Part shown: positions 17,803-26,138 of the stretch, piece by piece
How positions within the stretch are numbered: position 1 is the stretch's first letter
Layout: every line of letters begins with the position of its first letter
NCBI RefSeq assembly: GCF_036964905.1
Contig: NZ_JBALHR010000002.1
Location: 310,001 to 374,000, forward strand
Origin: Gemmobacter denitrificans
Lineage (GTDB): Bacteria; Pseudomonadota; Alphaproteobacteria; Rhodobacterales; Rhodobacteraceae
DNA: 64,000 nt
Direction of reading: 5' to 3'
Translations under genes and position numbers: made by a program
Notes under the pieces: generated by a model
The model's input: the letters and a program-made list of their open reading frames with translations, nothing else
Databases searched by the model: none
What the model was told of the DNA's origin: nothing

Positions 17803-19872
17803 ATGCACGCCTATCGCAGCCATACTTGTGCGCAACTCAACAAGGATCACGTCGGGCAAAATGTGCGCCTGTCGGGTTGGGTCCATCGCGTGCGCGATCA
17901 TGGCGGCGTGCTGTTCATCGACCTGCGCGACCATTACGGCATCACGCAGGTGCTGGCCGACAGCGACAGCCCGGCCTTTGCCGAGATTGAAAAGGTCCGC
18001 GCCGAATGGGTCATCAGCATTGATGGCCTCGTGAAGGCCCGCGACGCCAGCCTTGTGAACCCGAAACTGCCGACGGGCGAGATCGAGGTCTATATCAAGG
18101 GCATGCGCGTGCTGGGCGAGGCCGCCGAACTGCCGATGCCGGTCTTTGGCGAGGTCGATTACCCCGAGGAAACCCGCCTCACCTATCGCTTCCTCGACCT
18201 GCGCCGCGAAAAGCTGCACAACAACATGATGCTGCGTTCCAACGTGGTGCGCCATCTGCGCAATGCCATGTGGGATCAGGGCTTCAACGAATTCCAGACC
18301 CCGATCATCACCGCCTCCAGCCCCGAAGGCGCGCGCGACTTCCTCGTGCCGTCGCGCCTGCATCCGGGCAAGTTCTACGCCCTGCCGCAAGCGCCGCAGC
18401 AGTTCAAGCAGCTGATCATGGTGGCCGGTTTCGACCGCTACTTCCAGATCGCGCCCTGCTTCCGCGATGAAGACCCGCGCGCCGACCGCTCGCCCACTGA
18501 TTTCTATCAGCTGGATGTCGAGATGTCCTTTGTCGAGCAGGAAGACATCTTCGCCGCCGTGCAGCCGGTGATCCAAGGGTTGTTCGAGAAGTTCCGCCCC
18601 GATTGCAAAACCGCCACCGATTGGCCGCGCATCGCCTATCGCGACAGCCTGCTGTGGTATGGCTCAGACAAGCCCGATCTGCGCAACCCGATCAAGATGC
18701 AGGTGGTCTCCGAGCATTTCCGCGACTCCGGTTTCGCCGTCTTCGCCAAACTGCTGGAACAAGAAGGCACCCAAATCCGCGCCATCCCCGCCCCCAAAGG
18801 CGGCAGCCGCAAGTTCTGCGACCGCATGAACGCCTTTGCGCAGCAGCAGGGCCTGCCGGGAATGGGGTATATCTTCTGGCGCGAGGCCGAGGATGGCGAT
18901 GATAGGAAAGCTGAAATGAAAGCCTCGATCGAGGCCTTCCAAGCTGACCTAATCCGAAAGCTCGACGGCAAAGTGGAGAATAATCTCCTTAAAATGGTCG
19001 CCGCCTATGGCAGAACGCGACCCGGCAAAGAAATCATTGCTAGAAGCGTTGGTGTGGAGCGAGCGAAAGCAAAGGATTTCAGCTACACTGAAAATGGGTA
19101 TCTCACTGATTTGGGGCGTGAACTTGCATCAGAGTTTTTTAACGATGCTGGATTTCTGGTCTACAAGGACACTCTTATCGCTGAGAGCGTTTTGGAAGCC
19201 GCAGGCCCCCTCGCCAAGAACATCGGCCCGGAACGCACCGAAGCCATCCGCCAGCAGCTTGGCCTTGGCCTTGGCGACGCGGCCTTCTTCCTTGGCGGCA
19301 AGCCCGAGCAGTTCGAGGCCATCGCTGGCCGCGCCCGCAATGAAATCGGCCGCGAACTGGGCCTGATCGAGGAAAATTCCTTCCGTTTCGCATGGATCGT
19401 CGATTTCCCGATGTATGAGAAAACCGACGACGGTAAAATCGACTTCAGCCACAACCCCTTCTCCATGCCGCAAGGCGGGATGGAGGCGCTGCAAGGCGAT
19501 CCGCTCAGCGTTTACGCCTATCAATATGACCTTGCCTGCAACGGCTACGAGCTGATTTCGGGTGGTATCCGCAACCACAAGCCCGAGATCATGTACAAGG
19601 CCTTTGAACTGGCGGGCTACCCGAACAGCGAAGTGGACAAGCGCTTTGGTGGCATGGTCAAGGCGTTCAAATATGGCGCACCGCCCCACGGTGGCTGTGC
19701 AATGGGCATCGACCGCGCCGTGATGCTGCTGGCGGATGAGATGAACATCCGCGAGGTCATCATGTTCCCGATGAACCAGCGCGCCGAGGATCTGCTGATG
19801 AACGCGCCGTCGGAGCCGACCAACGAACAGCTGCGCGAATTGCGCCTGCGTGTGGTGCCGAAGGACGCCTGA
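17803..19872 (+). CDS. aspS: aspartate--tRNA ligase with a ~99-residue low-GC insertion
   Basis: Class II synthetase charging tRNA-Asp. Seen: N-terminal OB-fold anticodon-binding domain (SGWVHRVRDHGGVLFIDLRD), motif 2 FRDEDPRADRSPTDFYQLD, the bacterial GAD domain, and motif 3 GIDRAVMLL near the C-terminus. At 689 residues it is about 100 longer than relatives (about 590). The extra length is a single block at residues 366-464 (nt 18898-19194) between IFWREAEDG and EAAGPLAKNIGPERTEAI, segments that are nearly contiguous in the family. The block is in frame, stop-free, about 48 % GC, and uses codons such as AGG, AGA, CTA, CTT, TCA and ACT that are rare around it. It has no paired cysteines or intein-like splice motifs. 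The start at 17803 has AAGGGGAGCG upstream. Confidence 0.95.
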   Translation: MHAYRSHTCAQLNKDHVGQNVRLSGWVHRVRDHGGVLFIDLRDHYGITQVLADSDSPAFAEIEKVRAEWVISIDGLVKARDASLVNPKLPTGEIEVYIKGMRVLGEAAELPMPVFGEVDYPEETRLTYRFLDLRREKLHNNMMLRSNVVRHLRNAMWDQGFNEFQTPIITASSPEGARDFLVPSRLHPGKFYALPQAPQQFKQLIMVAGFDRYFQIAPCFRDEDPRADRSPTDFYQLDVEMSFVEQEDIFAAVQPVIQGLFEKFRPDCKTATDWPRIAYRDSLLWYGSDKPDLRNPIKMQVVSEHFRDSGFAVFAKLLEQEGTQIRAIPAPKGGSRKFCDRMNAFAQQQGLPGMGYIFWREAEDGDDRKAEMKASIEAFQADLIRKLDGKVENNLLKMVAAYGRTRPGKEIIARSVGVERAKAKDFSYTENGYLTDLGRELASEFFNDAGFLVYKDTLIAESVLEAAGPLAKNIGPERTEAIRQQLGLGLGDAAFFLGGKPEQFEAIAGRARNEIGRELGLIEENSFRFAWIVDFPMYEKTDDGKIDFSHNPFSMPQGGMEALQGDPLSVYAYQYDLACNGYELISGGIRNHKPEIMYKAFELAGYPNSEVDKRFGGMVKAFKYGAPPHGGCAMGIDRAVMLLADEMNIREVIMFPMNQRAEDLLMNAPSEPTNEQLRELRLRVVPKDA
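18898..19194 (+). other. in-frame low-GC insertion inside aspS
   Basis: A 297-base block encoding about 99 residues that has no counterpart in AspRS proteins I know. GC is about 144/300 by hand count over 18901-19200, against 39/60 just before and 41/60 just after. The encoded segment is mostly charged and helical in character (for example KAEMKASIEAFQADLIRKL and YLTDLGRELASEFFNDAGF), with no recognisable catalytic motif. Flanking sequence resumes exactly in the family pattern on both sides, so the gene should still make a full synthetase. Confidence 0.75.
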
Positions 19873-19895
19873 TCGTTTCTTCGGCATGATTTCAA

Positions 19896-19930
19896 CCCGT
19901 CCGGTCCTTGGTCCGGGCGGGTTTTCTTTT
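19896..19930 (+). terminator. Rho-independent terminator of aspS
   Basis: CCCGTCCGG (19896-19904), loop TCCTTGGT, CCGGGCGGG (19913-19921, one G-U pair), then TTTTCTTTT. It lies 24 bases after the aspS stop. The remaining bases up to 20067 hold nothing I can assign. Confidence 0.88.
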
Positions 19931-20067
19931 GCTTCAATTCGTTATCAAGGGTTCTTAAAGTTGCGGCATGGTGCCGGCAGGCAAAAAGCCGCGCGCGCCC
20001 ATGATCGGGCCTTACAACCCCGCACCGCTGGCCTATCTTGAGGCTGTGTCATTCCAGAGGGCAGCAG

Positions 20068-21435
20068 ATGACCGAAGCCGCAGATATCCTTGCCTTTCGC
20101 TTTGGCACCGGTTTGCCCCTGACGCCCGGCGCGCCACAGGATGCAACGGCGGTGCTGGCCCTTCTGGCCGGGCCCGATCTTGCAGCGCAAGCCTTTCCCA
20201 CCCCATCGCCTGATGCGGTGCTTGAGGTTTTCGCGCGGGTGTCCGAGGCACGGCGGGTATCGCGCCAGACCCAGCAAAAGGCAGCCCGCAAGGCCTATGG
20301 CAAGGTGTTGCAAGAGGTTCTGGCGCAGGAACAGGCGATCCTGCGCGCCCAGATTGCCCGTGCGGTCGATACGCAAGACGGGTTTCGTGAAAGGCTTGTT
20401 GCCTTTTGGGCCGATCATTTCAGCACCGGAACCCGGCTGCGCGATCACCGGGCCCTGTCCGCCGCGCGGATGGACGAGGCGATCCGCCCGCATCTGGCCG
20501 GACGCTTTGCCGATCTGCTGAAGGCGGCGATCCAGCATCCTTCGATGCTGATCTATCTGGATCAGACGGCTTCGCGCGGACCGGGGTCAAGGCAGGCGCA
20601 GGGCCGCAAACGGGGCGGGCTGAATGAAAACCTTGCCCGTGAATTGATCGAATTGCACACCATGGGCGTCGGCGCGGGCTATAGCCAGGAAGATGTGCGG
20701 CAACTGGCCGAATTGCTGACTGGGCTCAGCTTCGAACAGGGGCAGGGCACGGTGTTCAATCCGGCCATGGCCGAACCCGGTGCGGAAACCGTGCTGGGGC
20801 GTGACTATCGCGGCAAGGGTCTGGCCCCGATCCTGGCTGTGCTGGACGATCTGGCCCGCCGCCCGGAAACGGCCCGGCATCTGGCGCAGAAACTGGCGGT
20901 GCATTTTCTGGCCGATCAGCCCGATCCCGCCTTGGTGGACCGGATGGCGGCGGCCTATCTTGCGGCGGAAACCGCGCTGATGCCGGTGTATGAGGTAATG
21001 CTGACCGATGCCGCCGCCCTGTCACCCAAGATGAACAAGGCGCGGCAACCCTTTGATTTCATGTCCGCATCTCTGCGTGCGCTTGGGGTGGACGGGGCAG
21101 GGGTGCTGCGCATGGCGCCCAAGCCCTTTGAACGGCTGATCCGCGCCCCGATGAAAACCATGGGGCAGGATTGGGGGCAGGCCCCCGGCCCCGATGGCTG
21201 GGCCGAAGAGGTCACCGCCTGGATCACGCCGCTGGGTCTGGCCGCGCGGATCGACTGGGCGATGACTGTGCCGGGGCGGCTGGTTTCGGGGGGCATGCCC
21301 GACCCGCGCGATCTGGCCCGCCGTGCCTTGGGAAGTCTGGCCTCGCCCGTGTTGTTGCAGGCCGTGGCGCGGGCAGAATCGCCGCGCGAAGGCGTGGGGC
21401 TGGTTCTGGCCTCTGCCGAATTCAACCGCCGCTGA
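20068..21435 (+). CDS. DUF1800 domain-containing protein
   Basis: 455-residue member of the DUF1800 family, predominantly alpha-helical. Family signatures are FWADHFSTGTRLRDH near 125-140, NENLARELIELHTMGVGAGYSQEDVRQLAELLTG in the middle third (a characteristic motif), and LAQKLAVHFLADQPDPALVDRMA. The function is not established. It is directly followed by a DUF1501 gene (10-base gap), a fixed pairing in many bacteria that suggests a joint role in the periplasm or at the surface. The ATG at 20068 is chosen for its GAGGGCAGCAG ribosome site. There is no convincing signal peptide. Confidence 0.9.
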   Translation: MTEAADILAFRFGTGLPLTPGAPQDATAVLALLAGPDLAAQAFPTPSPDAVLEVFARVSEARRVSRQTQQKAARKAYGKVLQEVLAQEQAILRAQIARAVDTQDGFRERLVAFWADHFSTGTRLRDHRALSAARMDEAIRPHLAGRFADLLKAAIQHPSMLIYLDQTASRGPGSRQAQGRKRGGLNENLARELIELHTMGVGAGYSQEDVRQLAELLTGLSFEQGQGTVFNPAMAEPGAETVLGRDYRGKGLAPILAVLDDLARRPETARHLAQKLAVHFLADQPDPALVDRMAAAYLAAETALMPVYEVMLTDAAALSPKMNKARQPFDFMSASLRALGVDGAGVLRMAPKPFERLIRAPMKTMGQDWGQAPGPDGWAEEVTAWITPLGLAARIDWAMTVPGRLVSGGMPDPRDLARRALGSLASPVLLQAVARAESPREGVGLVLASAEFNRR

Positions 21436-21445
21436 GAGGGACAAG

Positions 21446-22642
21446 ATGCTGAACCGACGGCTATTCCTGAAAGGTGCGGCGGTGCTGGGCTGCTCGGCTG
21501 CCGCCCACCCCTGGCTGACCACGGTCACACTGGCGCAAGGGGCGCCCGCCCTGGGCGAAAACCGGCTGGTGGTGGTGATCCTGCGCGGCGCGATGGACGG
21601 GCTGGATGCGGTGCAGCCGCTGGGCGATCCGCTTTTTGCCCGCTATCGCCCCAGTCTGGGGGTTCAGACTGGCGCACTGCCGCTGGACGGTTATTTCGCG
21701 CTGCATCCAAAGCTGGCCGGGCTGATGCCCCTGTGGCAGGCGGGGGAGCTTGCGATGGTCCATGCCACATCGACCCCCTATCGCGACAAGCGCAGCCATT
21801 TCGACGGGCAGGATATTCTGGAGGCCGGCACGGGCCTCGATGTGCCGCAACCCGAGGTGCGCGATGGCTGGCTGAACCGCATGTTGCAGGCTGTGCCGGG
21901 GATCACCGCCGAAACCGCCTATGCGGTCGGGCGCGAGGCCTTGCCCCTGCTGGCGGGGGCTGCCGATGTGCGCAACTGGACCCCGGATCAGGAATTGCAG
22001 CTTTCGGCGCAGAGCCGCCTCTTGCTCGAACAGATCTATCACGATGACCCGCTGTTCCAGCAGGCCGCGATGGAGGCGATGGAAATCACCGCAGGTGACC
22101 GCGACGCCAGCGGTGCGCCGATGTTGCCCGCCGCCGGAAAGCGGCTGGCCGATATCGACCGCCTGGCCGGTTTCGCGGTGGAACGTCTGCGCGCGGAAAC
22201 GCGGATCGCGGCCTTTTCGCTGTCGGGTTGGGACACGCACCGCCAGCAAAAAGGGCCTCTGGGGCAAAGCCTGTCGGGGTTGGAGCGATTGTTCCTGCAA
22301 TTGCGCAGCGGGCTGGGGGGCATCTGGGATCGCACATTGGTGGTTGCAATGACCGAATTCGGCCGCACCGTGGCCGAGAATGGCACAAGGGGCACGGATC
22401 ACGGCACGGGTGGCGCCATGCTTCTGGCCGGTGGCGCCCTGCGCGGCGGGCGGGTGCTTGGCCGCTGGCCTGGGCTGGACGAGACCGCCCTTTATGCCCG
22501 GCGCGACCTGATGCCCACGACCGATGTGCGCGCCTGGGCGGCTTGGGCGATGCGGGGCCTCTACGGTTTTGACCGTGCGGTTCTGGAAAATGCCGTGTTT
22601 CCGGGGCTGCAGATGGGGGATGATCCTGGCCTGCTGCGCTGA
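21446..22642 (+). CDS. DUF1501 domain-containing protein, Tat-exported
   Basis: 398 residues with a twin-arginine signal (NRRLFLKGAAVLGCSAAAHP, residues 3-22), so it is exported folded and probably metal-bound. The DUF1501 domain belongs to the alkaline phosphatase/sulfatase superfamily; visible motifs are VVVILRGAMDGLDAVQPLGD (metal-site Asp), YRDKRSHFDGQDILEAG, FSLSGWDTHRQQKG and TEFGRTVAENGTRGTDHGTGG. It is paired with the DUF1800 gene 10 bases upstream, with GAGAGGG as ribosome site. The substrate is unknown. Confidence 0.9.
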   Translation: MLNRRLFLKGAAVLGCSAAAHPWLTTVTLAQGAPALGENRLVVVILRGAMDGLDAVQPLGDPLFARYRPSLGVQTGALPLDGYFALHPKLAGLMPLWQAGELAMVHATSTPYRDKRSHFDGQDILEAGTGLDVPQPEVRDGWLNRMLQAVPGITAETAYAVGREALPLLAGAADVRNWTPDQELQLSAQSRLLLEQIYHDDPLFQQAAMEAMEITAGDRDASGAPMLPAAGKRLADIDRLAGFAVERLRAETRIAAFSLSGWDTHRQQKGPLGQSLSGLERLFLQLRSGLGGIWDRTLVVAMTEFGRTVAENGTRGTDHGTGGAMLLAGGALRGGRVLGRWPGLDETALYARRDLMPTTDVRAWAAWAMRGLYGFDRAVLENAVFPGLQMGDDPGLLR

Positions 22643-22699
22643 TCTTGCGCTTGGCCCAACCGCCGCATAGCCTTGGGCAAAACCGGGATGGAGGGGGTG

Positions 22700-23416
22700 A
22701 TGGTGGTGGATCTTGGCGTGGCAGTGGCCCCTCTGCAGGATTTGGCCCATCCGGCGGGGGCCGTCTTGCGCGGCGATGGTGTCTGGCTGGAACCGCTTCA
22801 GGCCGATCTGCACGCCGCCGATCTGTATCGCGCCTTTTCGGTGGATGATTCGCTGTGGGATTACATGGGCTACGGCCCCTTTGGCGGGGCTGCGGCCTAT
22901 CATCGCTGGGCCAAGGATCACGAGGCATTGCGTGATCCGGTCTTTCTGGTGATCCGCGATCTGGCCAGCGGCCATTGCACCGGGATCGCGGCTTTCCTGC
23001 GCATCGACCAGACCCATGGCGTGATCGAGGTGGGGCATATCTGCATGGCCCCCGCCCTGCAAAAGACCCGCGCCGCGACCGAAGCCATGTTCCTGATGAT
23101 GGATTGGACCTTTGCCGCCGGATATCGTCGCTATGAATGGAAATGCAATGCCCGCAACCTGCCGTCACGCCGGGCCGCACAGCGGCTTGGCTTCAGTTAC
23201 GAAGGCACCTTCCGGCAGCATATGGTGGTCAAGGGGCATAACCGCGATACAGCGTGGTTTTCCGTCATCGACAGTGAATGGCCCGGCCTGCGCGAGGCCT
23301 ATGCCGCTTGGCTCAGCCCCGGCAATTTCAGCCCCGAGGGGCGTCAGCGCGAACGCCTGTCCGATCTGACGCGGCTCGTCCGTGCAGGATCGGACCCGGC
23401 CCTGCAATCCCTGTGA
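22700..23416 (+). CDS. GNAT family N-acetyltransferase (RimJ/RimL-like)
   Basis: About 238 residues with the acetyl-CoA GNAT fold in RimJ/RimL arrangement: an N-terminal strand with SLWDYMGYGPFG, VIEVGHICMAPALQKTRAATEAM (acetyl-CoA site region), YRRYEWKCNARNLPSRRAAQRLGFSYEGTFRQH (typical RimJ/RimL C-terminal half) and NRDTAWFSVIDSEWP. It likely acetylates an amine of a protein or small molecule; the target cannot be told. ATG at 22700 follows GGAGGGGG; in-frame TTG 22673 and ATG 22688 are alternatives. Confidence 0.85.
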   Translation: MVVDLGVAVAPLQDLAHPAGAVLRGDGVWLEPLQADLHAADLYRAFSVDDSLWDYMGYGPFGGAAAYHRWAKDHEALRDPVFLVIRDLASGHCTGIAAFLRIDQTHGVIEVGHICMAPALQKTRAATEAMFLMMDWTFAAGYRRYEWKCNARNLPSRRAAQRLGFSYEGTFRQHMVVKGHNRDTAWFSVIDSEWPGLREAYAAWLSPGNFSPEGRQRERLSDLTRLVRAGSDPALQSL

Positions 23417-23434
23417 CCCAACCGGAGTGATGTT

Positions 23435-23755
23435 GTGATCCGTTTTCTGACCCTTGCCCTGCTGTTTGCCACGCCTGTCACCGCCCAAGAGATCAGCACT
23501 GCCCGGTACAGCTGCGATCGCGGCGCGCAGGTCTTGGCCAGCTATCTCAATCCCGGGGACCGCAGTTTCGCCGTGCTGACCTTCGAAGGCCGTCAGATGG
23601 TGTTCGAAGTGGCGCTCAGCGCCTCTGGCGCGCGCTATGTCAGCCGCGACCCGGCCGCCCCCTTTGTCTGGTGGACCAAAGGGGACAGCGCCATGTTGCT
23701 GCATGGCGAAGGCGATGCCGAGGCGATGATCTATTCGGAATGTCTGGCCGGCTGA
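23435..23755 (+). CDS. MliC-like exported protein (C-type lysozyme inhibitor family)
   Basis: 106-residue protein with a Sec signal MIRFLTLALLFATPVTA (cut probably after residue 17) and a small beta-barrel-like mature part: YSCDRGAQVLASYLN, SFAVLTFEGRQMVFEVALSASGARYVS, VWWTKGDSAMLLHG and a C-terminal YSECLAG. The two cysteines suit a disulfide. This matches the MliC/PliC family, which blocks host C-type lysozyme from the periplasm. No lipobox, so it is soluble rather than membrane-anchored. GTG start at 23435 with CGGAG upstream. Lysozyme inhibition is a family inference. Confidence 0.75.
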   Translation: MIRFLTLALLFATPVTAQEISTARYSCDRGAQVLASYLNPGDRSFAVLTFEGRQMVFEVALSASGARYVSRDPAAPFVWWTKGDSAMLLHGEGDAEAMIYSECLAG

Positions 23756-23759
23756 CCGG

Positions 23760-24518
23760 TTATTCCATGGCGGGGCGCGGGGCGATCAACGGCGCGACAG
23801 GTGCCTTGAGCCGGGCCGAGATCAGCTGCGCCAGTTCCGAGAGGCCACCACCGCGTTGACGGGCGGCCCCGGCCGCCTGTTCCAGCACGGGGTCGCAGGC
23901 AACCCGCGCCACACCCTGAACGAACCCGGCGACATAGCCCGCACTGGCGGCATCAGGGCCCGCCTCGATCAGTGCCGCCGCATGAACCAGATCATCATGC
24001 AGGGCCAGAGGATCAGGGGCCTGGGCCGCAGATGGATCGCTGGTCAGCGCATGGCCCAAAGTCGTGCGCTGCGCCCCCGGCATCAGCCGCAGGATCAGGG
24101 TCTGGAATGCGGCCAGCCCCGGGACCGGCTTTTCAACGAACCCGTCTGCCCCGGCGGCCAGCGCCCCGGCCCGCCCGGATGGATCGCCGCTGAGCCCGAG
24201 AAGAACCGGACGTGGCCCCGACCCAAGCGCCAGTTCACGGATCAGCGCCTCGCCCCTGCCATCGGGAAGGCCCAGATCGATCATCACCACATCGGGCCGG
24301 TACAGCCGCAGATGCGCCCGCGCGGCGCGCAGGGTTTCCGCCCGCCGCAGCCGGGCCCCTGACCGCTGGCACAAAAGGCGCAGCGCATCCGATGCGAAGC
24401 GGCTGTCCTCCACCATCAGGATCGTCAGCCCGCGCAACGGGGCAGCCTGCGCTTCGGCGGCCAGCCGGGCGGGCAGATGCAGGTGGGGCGGATCAGAGGC
24501 GGATGCGGGCAGCGGCAT
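23760..24518 (-). CDS. response regulator, receiver domain with non-DNA-binding C-terminal region
   Basis: 252 residues. A receiver domain spans about 30-150, with the acidic pair E37-D38 in ILMVEDSRFASDAL, the phosphoacceptor D81 in VVMIDLGLPDGRGE, and the conserved Lys in FVEKPVPG. The following hundred residues are Ala-rich and helical (PLALHDDLVHAAALIEAG, LSELAQLISARLKAP) with no helix-turn-helix, so output is probably protein-protein. No histidine kinase is adjacent. It is convergent with the MliC-like gene, the stop codons being 4 bases apart. Confidence 0.85.
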   Translation of the reverse strand: MPLPASASDPPHLHLPARLAAEAQAAPLRGLTILMVEDSRFASDALRLLCQRSGARLRRAETLRAARAHLRLYRPDVVMIDLGLPDGRGEALIRELALGSGPRPVLLGLSGDPSGRAGALAAGADGFVEKPVPGLAAFQTLILRLMPGAQRTTLGHALTSDPSAAQAPDPLALHDDLVHAAALIEAGPDAASAGYVAGFVQGVARVACDPVLEQAAGAARQRGGGLSELAQLISARLKAPVAPLIAPRPAME

Positions 24519-24735
24519 GGCGGATCCTGTCGGTGGGTGCAGAGGTCCAGAACAGCAGAAAAGGCCTAATCGCTGGTAAACGATCCAGCACCCCTGTGCG
24601 AGTCTGACGCAACGCGCATGGGCGCATCCCGCCGTTCCGGGGCTTGCGCCAGTCGCGGCAGCGCAGCATAACCACGGGGATGGCCCCTGGCCCGGGCCGC
24701 GCGTGACATGAACGCAAGCGAGAGGAGAGCCTGCG

Positions 24736-25140
24736 ATGATCGGACGTCTGAACCATGTGGCGATTGCTGTGCCCGATCTTGAGGCGGCGGCAGCACAATA
24801 CCGCGACACGCTGGGTGCCCATGTGCGCGCGCCGCAGGACGAACCCGATCATGGCGTGACGGTCGTGTTCATCGATCTGCCCAATACCAAGATCGAACTG
24901 CTGTATCCGCTGGGGGAAAATTCGCCCATTCAGGGGTTTCTTGACAAGAATCCCGCAGGCGGCATCCACCATATCTGCTATGAGGTGGAAGATATCCTTG
25001 CGGCGCGCGATCAGCTCAAGGCCGCAGGGGCGCGGGTTCTGGGCACGGGCGAGCCGAAGATCGGCGCGCATGGCAAACCGGTCCTGTTCCTGCATCCCAA
25101 GGATTTCAACGGCTGTCTTGTCGAACTGGAGCAAGTCTGA
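24736..25140 (+). CDS. mce: methylmalonyl-CoA epimerase
   Basis: 134-residue VOC-fold enzyme interconverting (2R)- and (2S)-methylmalonyl-CoA in propionyl-CoA catabolism or the ethylmalonyl-CoA pathway. Seen: GRLNHVAIAVPDLEAAAAQYRD at the N-terminus (first metal His), VFIDLPNTKIELLYPLGENSP, the second motif GGIHHICYEVEDI and the final CLVELEQV (metal Glu). Length is typical. The GAGAGGAGAGCC ribosome site is strong. The DUF1467 gene begins 3 bases after its stop, a linkage seen in Rhodobacteraceae. Confidence 0.95.
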   Translation: MIGRLNHVAIAVPDLEAAAAQYRDTLGAHVRAPQDEPDHGVTVVFIDLPNTKIELLYPLGENSPIQGFLDKNPAGGIHHICYEVEDILAARDQLKAAGARVLGTGEPKIGAHGKPVLFLHPKDFNGCLVELEQV

Positions 25141-25143
25141 CCC

Positions 25144-25410
25144 ATGTCCATCACCGGCGCGCTGATCCTTTTTGCTGTCACCTGGTTCATGGTCTTCTTC
25201 ATGGTGCTGCCCGTGCGCTTCACCTCGCAGGGGGATCGGGGCGAGGTGGTGCCCGGCACGCCGAAATCCGCGCCTGCAGACCATGTGGTCGCCAGAAAGG
25301 CTTGGATCACCACGGGTATCACCTTCGTGATCTGGTTGGCGCTGGTTGCCTTCATCCTGTCCGGGGTTGTCACGGTGCGTGACATTGATTTCCGCGGCAC
25401 GATGGGCTGA
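25144..25410 (+). CDS. DUF1467 family membrane protein
   Basis: 88-residue protein with two transmembrane segments (about 4-24 ITGALILFAVTWFMVFFMVL, and 55-76) joined by a loop containing LPVRFTSQGDRGEVVPGTPKSAP, the diagnostic DUF1467 motif. Function is unknown. It follows mce by 3 bases in one transcript; this pairing recurs in alphaproteobacteria but gives no mechanistic clue. Confidence 0.9.
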   Translation: MSITGALILFAVTWFMVFFMVLPVRFTSQGDRGEVVPGTPKSAPADHVVARKAWITTGITFVIWLALVAFILSGVVTVRDIDFRGTMG

Positions 25411-25432
25411 AGGGGGCTGCACGCCCCCGGAG

Positions 25433-26134
25433 TCAGGCCGATGACGTGGCGTTCAGCCGGTGGAACAGATGGGTGAAGGTTGCCACCCCCAGCACCGGGA
25501 TCACCAGGTTCAGGATCGGGATCGACAGCGGGGCCGCCATCAGCGCACCCGCCATCCAGACCTTGCCCGCATGACGGGCCCGCAACGCCTTGGCACCCTG
25601 ACGGCCCAGCCTGCGCATGGCCACCATGGTGAAATATTCCCGCCCCAGCAAAAGCCCGTTCACCGCCCAGAACACCACCGGGATCAGCGGGCCGGCGAAG
25701 GGGAACAGGAACAGCGCCAGGACATTGGCCGCCACCAGCAGACCGAAGAAATTCACCGTATCAACCAGAATATCCCCAAAGGGCACGGGTTGTGGCGCGG
25801 GCAGGGCGGGGTAGTGTCGCTGCTCCACCGCATCGACGATCCCGTCCAGAAACAGGCCGGAAAACAAGGCCGCCACTGGAACCATCAGAAAGATCGACAG
25901 GAACAGCATCACTGCCACCGATCCGAAAACGGCCGCCACCATGTCCAATCCGCCGATCGGCCCGATCCAGGGCAGCGAGACGCTGGCCGGAACCAGCCAT
26001 TCGATCAGGGCGGCACTGCCTGCCGTGACGGCAACCAGCATCAGGAAGGCCAGCCCGATGCCGATCAGAACCACCCGGCGAAAGCGCGGATCGCCCAACT
26101 GGCCAAGGGCCTTGCCGAAAGCGGAAAAGATCAT
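25433..26134 (-). CDS. EI24 domain / CysZ-like membrane protein
   Basis: 233 residues with four to five hydrophobic segments. The EI24 (PF07264)/CysZ-type pattern is seen: an N-terminal FGKALGQLGDPRFRRVVLIG, the central SGLFLDGIVDAVEQRHYPALP, and GPLIPVVFWAVNGLLLGREYFTMVAMRR. CysZ proteins mediate sulfate uptake for cysteine synthesis, but many EI24 proteins have other or unknown roles and there is no cys gene nearby. The nitroreductase gene lies 4 bases upstream on the same strand, so they are co-transcribed. Confidence 0.85.
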   Translation of the reverse strand: MIFSAFGKALGQLGDPRFRRVVLIGIGLAFLMLVAVTAGSAALIEWLVPASVSLPWIGPIGGLDMVAAVFGSVAVMLFLSIFLMVPVAALFSGLFLDGIVDAVEQRHYPALPAPQPVPFGDILVDTVNFFGLLVAANVLALFLFPFAGPLIPVVFWAVNGLLLGREYFTMVAMRRLGRQGAKALRARHAGKVWMAGALMAAPLSIPILNLVIPVLGVATFTHLFHRLNATSSA

Positions 26135-26138
26135 CGCA

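Noticed and set aside
18898..19194. AspRS insertion as an intein or group II-type self-removing element
   Set aside because: The block has no Cys/Ser at an N-splice junction, no HN-C/S/T C-junction and no endonuclease motif, and it is fully in frame without stop codons. It therefore most likely stays in the protein.
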